Below are positions 59,829 to 64,000 of a stretch of DNA of 64,000 nucleotides, piece after piece (the first letter of the stretch is position 1; each line of letters opens with the position of its first letter). The stretch comes from Clavelina lepadiformis. Its lineage: Eukaryota > Chordata > Ascidiacea > Aplousobranchia > Clavelinidae. The DNA lies in contig NC_135240.1 in the NCBI RefSeq assembly GCF_947623445.1, positions 6,510,001 to 6,574,000 of the forward strand. The letters run 5' to 3'. The position numbers and the translations under genes are program-made. Under the pieces are notes generated by a model. It did no database searches. It was not told the origin of the DNA and worked only from the letters and a program-made list of their open reading frames with translations.

Positions 59829-60169
59829 CAGGGGCGGGCAACTTCTTCGGTCGGCGGGCCTGATATGAGAAAATGAAGTACTTGGCGGGCCGGATTCCTG
59901 AATAGATTGGAACGCAGCTTTGTCTTATTAACGTTCATGGTCGAAAATGTTTGCTCATAAATGTATGTAGACCCGAACAGAACAAGTAGATTTATGGCCA
60001 TCTTTCTCAGGTTGGCAAACTTGGACTTATTCAGTGACGCAATACAGGGATTGCGGCAGAATGTGGCCGCAGGCCACATTATCATGTAAGACCGGAAATT
60101 GTCTGCGGGCCGCTCAAAACCCCGTCGCGGGCCGGATCCGGCCCGCGGGCCTTATGTTGCCCACCCCTG
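59829..60169 (-). mobile_element. hAT element remnant with dimerisation domain and perfect 8-bp TSD
   Basis: The ends are CAGGGGCGGGCAAC and GTTGCCCACCCCTG (one mismatch). Both flanks carry CCCTAGGT, a perfect 8-bp target duplication (59821-59828 and 60170-60177). The minus strand encodes the C-terminal hAT dimerisation segment (LRKMAINLLVLFGSTYIYEQ, then TFSTMNVNKTKLRSNL). That matches the SxxxxCExxFS-type helix of hAT transposases of the Tip100/ZBED-related kind, with Tyr-Glu-Gln in place of Cys-Glu-x. It is an internally deleted copy, related to 4297-4583. Confidence 0.9.
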
Positions 60170-60282
60170 CCCTAGGTGCTGAAAACAACTTTATTCTTTG
60201 ATTCGTGGTCAGACGAGGTCCTTAAAATTTTTTGACTTTATTGACTTTTGCGGGCCCTACTTATCATGTAGTCTTTTCAGAG

Positions 60283-60303
60283 AGAGAGAGATAGAGAGAG
60301 AGA
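60283..60303. repeat. GA microsatellite
   Basis: AGAGAGAGAGATAGAGAGAG can be read directly. Confidence 0.9.
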
Positions 60304-60458
60304 CGAACGCTTTGTTTTCAACGATATTAAAATGCAAACAACGTACGTATTGATTACCTAGGAACACATTGCTTGCGAAATCGCCTATGTGCGGGCAGCG
60401 GTTACATAGGCAAACATTGCCGACGGCACGCCAACACATAGAAGCAGACTTTCCGCAA

Positions 60459-60545
60459 TTATGACATAAATTACTCATTCGAGTGACATAATTAACCCTA
60501 ACCCATTATTGTAGTTTGAACAGTACTTACCAATGTGTCACTCAG
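60459..60545. mobile_element. Second copy of the small MITE core
   Basis: About 85 bp nearly identical to 29834-29921, including TTAACCCTAACCCATTATTG and CAGTACTTACCAATGT. The outer inverted ends seen in the other copy are not present here, so this copy is truncated. Confidence 0.8.
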
Positions 60546-61330
60546 TTGATCTACTACCCTCACATACATTATGCCACTTCTCATGAATACAGAGTGATGT
60601 CAAAATGTATTATGAAATCTATTTATCATTATTCTTTCAACTATTTAACGCATTACGGTTTTATCAATGTCAGTGAGCGCCAAGAAAGTCGTTCTGGTTA
60701 ATAATTTATTTCATATCAAATTGGAGGTCGCAGCTCGAGCTGTGATGGCTGAATAGAAATCGTATAAATGAAATGTCCAGGTTCGAAAAATATTATCAAA
60801 ACCATCTTCCAACTACCTAGGCCCTATTGACTTTACATACACGGAACTATCTATATTCTATAAGTAAAAGACATAGCCGTTGAGGGAGCGATACTGTATT
60901 TGGTTACGTCCAACACAAAAACGCGTGGATAAATTTGTCCTAATTTAGTTATTTGTAGTTCTAATGTAAGTAAAAAACAGCAAATACAACTACAGAACTT
61001 GAAGGCGTAAAATTGAAAGACAAAGACACTTTCACAAATTCACGAATCTCAGTCAAATAAATATTAAAACCAGTCATGGGCGCCGATGAGGACATGAGAG
61101 GCAATGGCATCTACAGTATATAGGTGGTGAAATATTGCAGGTAAAAATATATTTCATGTTATAGGTTGTGAAACCTCCGTATCAACAAGAATTTGGAACA
61201 TCGAAAACAAAAATAAACAGACGTAAGATGTAAGAATTTCATATTGAAAGAAGATTTACATAAACACATATAGGCATATGCTATAGAGTAATCCACACTG
61301 TTATAAATTTTCTAAGTTGCTTTTGAGCGC
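60546..61330. other. Presumed 3' flank of glutamate dehydrogenase
   Basis: AT-rich, without coding signal. It should contain the 3' UTR of the minus-strand GLUD gene. Confidence 0.4.
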
Positions 61331-64000
61331 TCATGTAAAGGCAAATCCAGCTTCACTGTAGACTTTAAACACCTTTGAAATTGCGTTCACGTACGCTGCT
61401 GTTCGCAAATCCAGACCAAGGTTGTAACTACGGGAAGTGTGTATGATTTGCTAAAACAAAATCCTGTTTTTAGATTCAAACTTAAACGACTGGTTATCAT
61501 GGCAAAAGTTTTGTTAGCATTAGCCGGGTTAACTCTAACGTAGAAGCGCCAGAAAATGGCTAATATGGAAACTAATAGAGAAAGATTTATGATACGTACG
61601 TCGAGGTGAAGAAAAGAATTGTGATGTACCTTGTTTTTGTAATTGTAAAATTTGATCAAAAATAGCACTACTCACCCTGGCTGATCGTTCCATGGTGTAT
61701 GCAAGACCTGAATGCACGATGTCTTTCTCAGAAGCACCCTGTGGAAACAAGAGCAATTAGAAATTAAATACCTGTAGTACAATTAATCATTGTCAATTGG
61801 GAATGAACATACTCAACATTCCAATAATGAAAGATGTTAGAAATAGCATTGGGGAACATAAAACTTTAACATTCGAACAAGAAATAACAAGAAAAAGTGA
61901 TTAATGTGACCAGCTACAGCGCGGAGCATGCAGTCCATACATGGGTACATAGAAACAACCCCCCGTTAGGGCAACACAGTGCCACGCCCGGAACAATCTC
62001 TAGGCAGTACTTACGGCAATCTTCTTGGCGAATTCATCCGTTGGTGTGATTGGGATCTCTCCACCATACTTGCCGAATCTCTGTTCTAAGCTCTTCTGTA
62101 CGCTATCTGTATCAAACAAAAGCAAGTCATGTTTACTACGTTGTTCTGAAAAGGTCACAAAACGCCATAATAGGTAAATGATGTACAGATTAGGTTCCTT
62201 GTAATCCAACAGCATAACATACCACAACAATTAATCATGACAATCGAACCCTGTATGACTAAATAAACATGATTCTATCAGCCAACAGCAGTTGCCATTA
62301 AAATATAATATTGTTCTTGTCAGTCGTTACCTAAAAGGTCAAAGTTCGCTTCCTTGTCATATTTGAAAGTCAAACGACCGTAGCTAACGTGGTTAAGGTT
62401 TTTGAGCCATTCGAAGTAAGATACTGTAACACCACCAGCGTTTAAGTACAAGTCCTGCGAGTTGAAAACAAGACAAAACGGATCAATGCTTCTGTATAAA
62501 TCTAATGTCGTCTTGAACTTCACTGAACACACTCTTTGACATTTCCAAAATTCAAACACAAGTTCAAGTTATTTTCTTGAAAAATTTCAAGCACCCAACT
62601 TACCGGGATGACAAGTTTATTGTTTTCCTGCAAAATTTTGTCAGCAGCCGGAGTCGTTGGACCATTTGCGCCTTCAGCAATTATCTAAGTTGAACAGATA
62701 AAAAGTCAAATTTGAGTTACAAGTTCGTAAGTTGCGAGCGTATAATAATGAGTTGTGGACCTACCCTAGCTTTAATTCTCGGGGCGTTCTCAGCGGTGAT
62801 AACCTTCTCAATCGCGCATGGAATTAAGATGTCACATTCCTCTTCGAGAAGACTGGCTCCTTCATATGGTTCAGCTCCAGGAAAACCAACAACGGTACCA
62901 TGAGCCTGGTGAAAAAAAAAGTATCTGTATCTGTCCAGTCTTGTATTAAAGCAGACCAGTTACCAGTGTCAGCTGACAGCACTTCATTAAATACTTAATT
63001 AATATAGAAATAATGAAAATAAGTTACTAAAATATTATATGAAAACTATGCTGTTGTTTTGCTGAATAATCACTATGAATCAAGAGCTTTTAGACAATTG
63101 CATCATAGCGGTCATAACTTAGGAAATTGGTCATAGCAATGAATATGCTCATTTGAGGCAAGGTGTTACCAGCGTATATGGGAATAATGTAAGAGATTTG
63201 ATACACTATAAAGCTTCAAAAAGACCAATGTGCTTTTAAAAAAAGTTGAATAGTTACTGAAAATAGAAACACGTTGAGAACTGCACTTGACCTTGTCAAA
63301 GGTCACTAGAAGGTTGCAACTGGCCACAGCTTTGACCAGCGCTAACAACAACTAGATATACAATATTAAACAGTGAAATACATAAATATGATAACAAGGT
63401 TTTGATGAAATCTTTAATAGAAAGACTGCTCACCAATTTATAATCTTCCAAGTCAACAGGGTCAATTCCACTTGGATTAAAGATGCTGCCGTCGTGTTCT
63501 ATGATGCCAACACATATGGCTCCATGTCTGCAATGAACCGAATATTTTTTAACTGATTTGTTACCGATTATAGCGATGAACTAAACATCAGTTATAAAAT
63601 ATCAAATACCAGTAGTAATTGACAATGACTTAGTAATTCTTCTAGAATATAATGATTACTTACAGCACCAATACATTCTTTTCAGGATTCGTTCAACCAA
63701 ATAAAATCTTACAATTTTGCATGCTAGAAAAGTAATTTTAATTTCAAAGCTGACCTATGCAAGTATCTCATAGAATGAAGACCAACGTTACCAAGACCCT
63801 GAACAATGAAGGTTTTGCCCAAAAAACCAGGAGGTATGCCAATTGCACTCATGAATGTTGCTATAAAAATGCATATGGTAACAATATTTAGAAGGATTTA
63901 ATTAAATCAATTTAATCAAAATAAGGGAAACCACTACAAAAAGGCGACAAAAACAAAAGACTGCTTTTCAATTTAGAATTTTTTTTACCTTCATTTATAA
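61331..64000 (-). CDS. GLUD1: Glutamate dehydrogenase, 3' part (gene continues beyond window)
   Basis: Nine exons: 64000-63989 (partial), 63860-63755, 63527-63434, 62905-62765, 62684-62604, 62454-62331, 62106-62015, 61738-61676, 61450-61331 (TGA). All phases agree. Recognisable blocks are the NAD-binding [84 protein letters not shown] with [10 protein letters not shown], the antenna region [37 protein letters not shown] and the C-terminus [20 protein letters not shown]. The presence of the antenna-like insertion fits the hexameric animal mitochondrial enzyme, which interconverts glutamate and 2-oxoglutarate. About the first half, with the mitochondrial peptide and catalytic lysine, lies to the right of the window. 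The symbol is by homology to the vertebrate gene. Confidence 0.96.

Noticed and set aside
1..64000. tRNA, rRNA, CRISPR arrays, operons or bacterial-type signals
   Set aside because: Scanned by eye for T-loop motifs and regular repeats; nothing supportable, and the gene structure is eukaryotic.

Overview
This window looks like animal nuclear DNA. Genes are split into many short exons with GT/AG introns, and GLUD, adhesion-GPCR and D-amino-acid-oxidase homologues are present. The DNA is AT-rich, introns are short, and the palindrome TGACGTCA recurs at least 14 times. An invertebrate chordate such as an ascidian tunicate is my best guess, but that is inference and no species can be named from the sequence alone.

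Layout. 0.6-2.2 kb: a four-pass MARVEL-domain protein (-). 4.7-14.1 kb: a complete 19-exon, 1000-residue adhesion GPCR (-), whose introns hold a piggyBac-like relic, a fold-back element and a hAT-like element. 14-19.8 kb: no gene seen. 19.8-21.1 kb: a broken Ty3/gypsy-type gag-protease remnant (-). 22.6-28.4 kb: a large imperfect inverted duplication. Its left arm carries an intact-looking six-exon gene for an unfamiliar 142-residue basic protein (-). Its right arm carries a head-to-head copy (+), in which exon 4 is replaced by an antisense BIR-UBA fragment and an IMPDH retrocopy. 28.6-30.9 kb: a LINE remnant broken by three small transposons. 32.1-32.4 kb: a one-exon RIIa/Dpy-30-like protein (-). 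33.4-39.4 kb: a 1383-residue low-complexity protein on one giant exon plus a last exon (+). 42.3-51.4 kb: a small proline/serine-rich adaptor-like protein (+) around an 8-kb intron or gap. 52.6-55.5 kb: a C2H2 zinc-finger gene (+) between two 86-bp direct repeats. 56.1-58.2 kb: a D-amino-acid oxidase gene (-) with two frame breaks. 59.8-60.2 kb: a hAT derivative with a perfect 8-bp target duplication. 61.3-64 kb: the 3' part of mitochondrial glutamate dehydrogenase (-).

Exon models were built by hand from splice signals, reading-frame continuity and intron phase. In the GPCR, GLUD, zinc-finger, 142-residue protein and 1383-residue protein models every junction is phase-consistent. The strongest candidate for something new is the head-to-head duplicated pair at 22.6-28.4 kb, because I do not recognise its protein. 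The genes look like an ordinary metazoan mix with no evident shared pathway, although DAAO and GLUD are both amino-acid catabolic enzymes.
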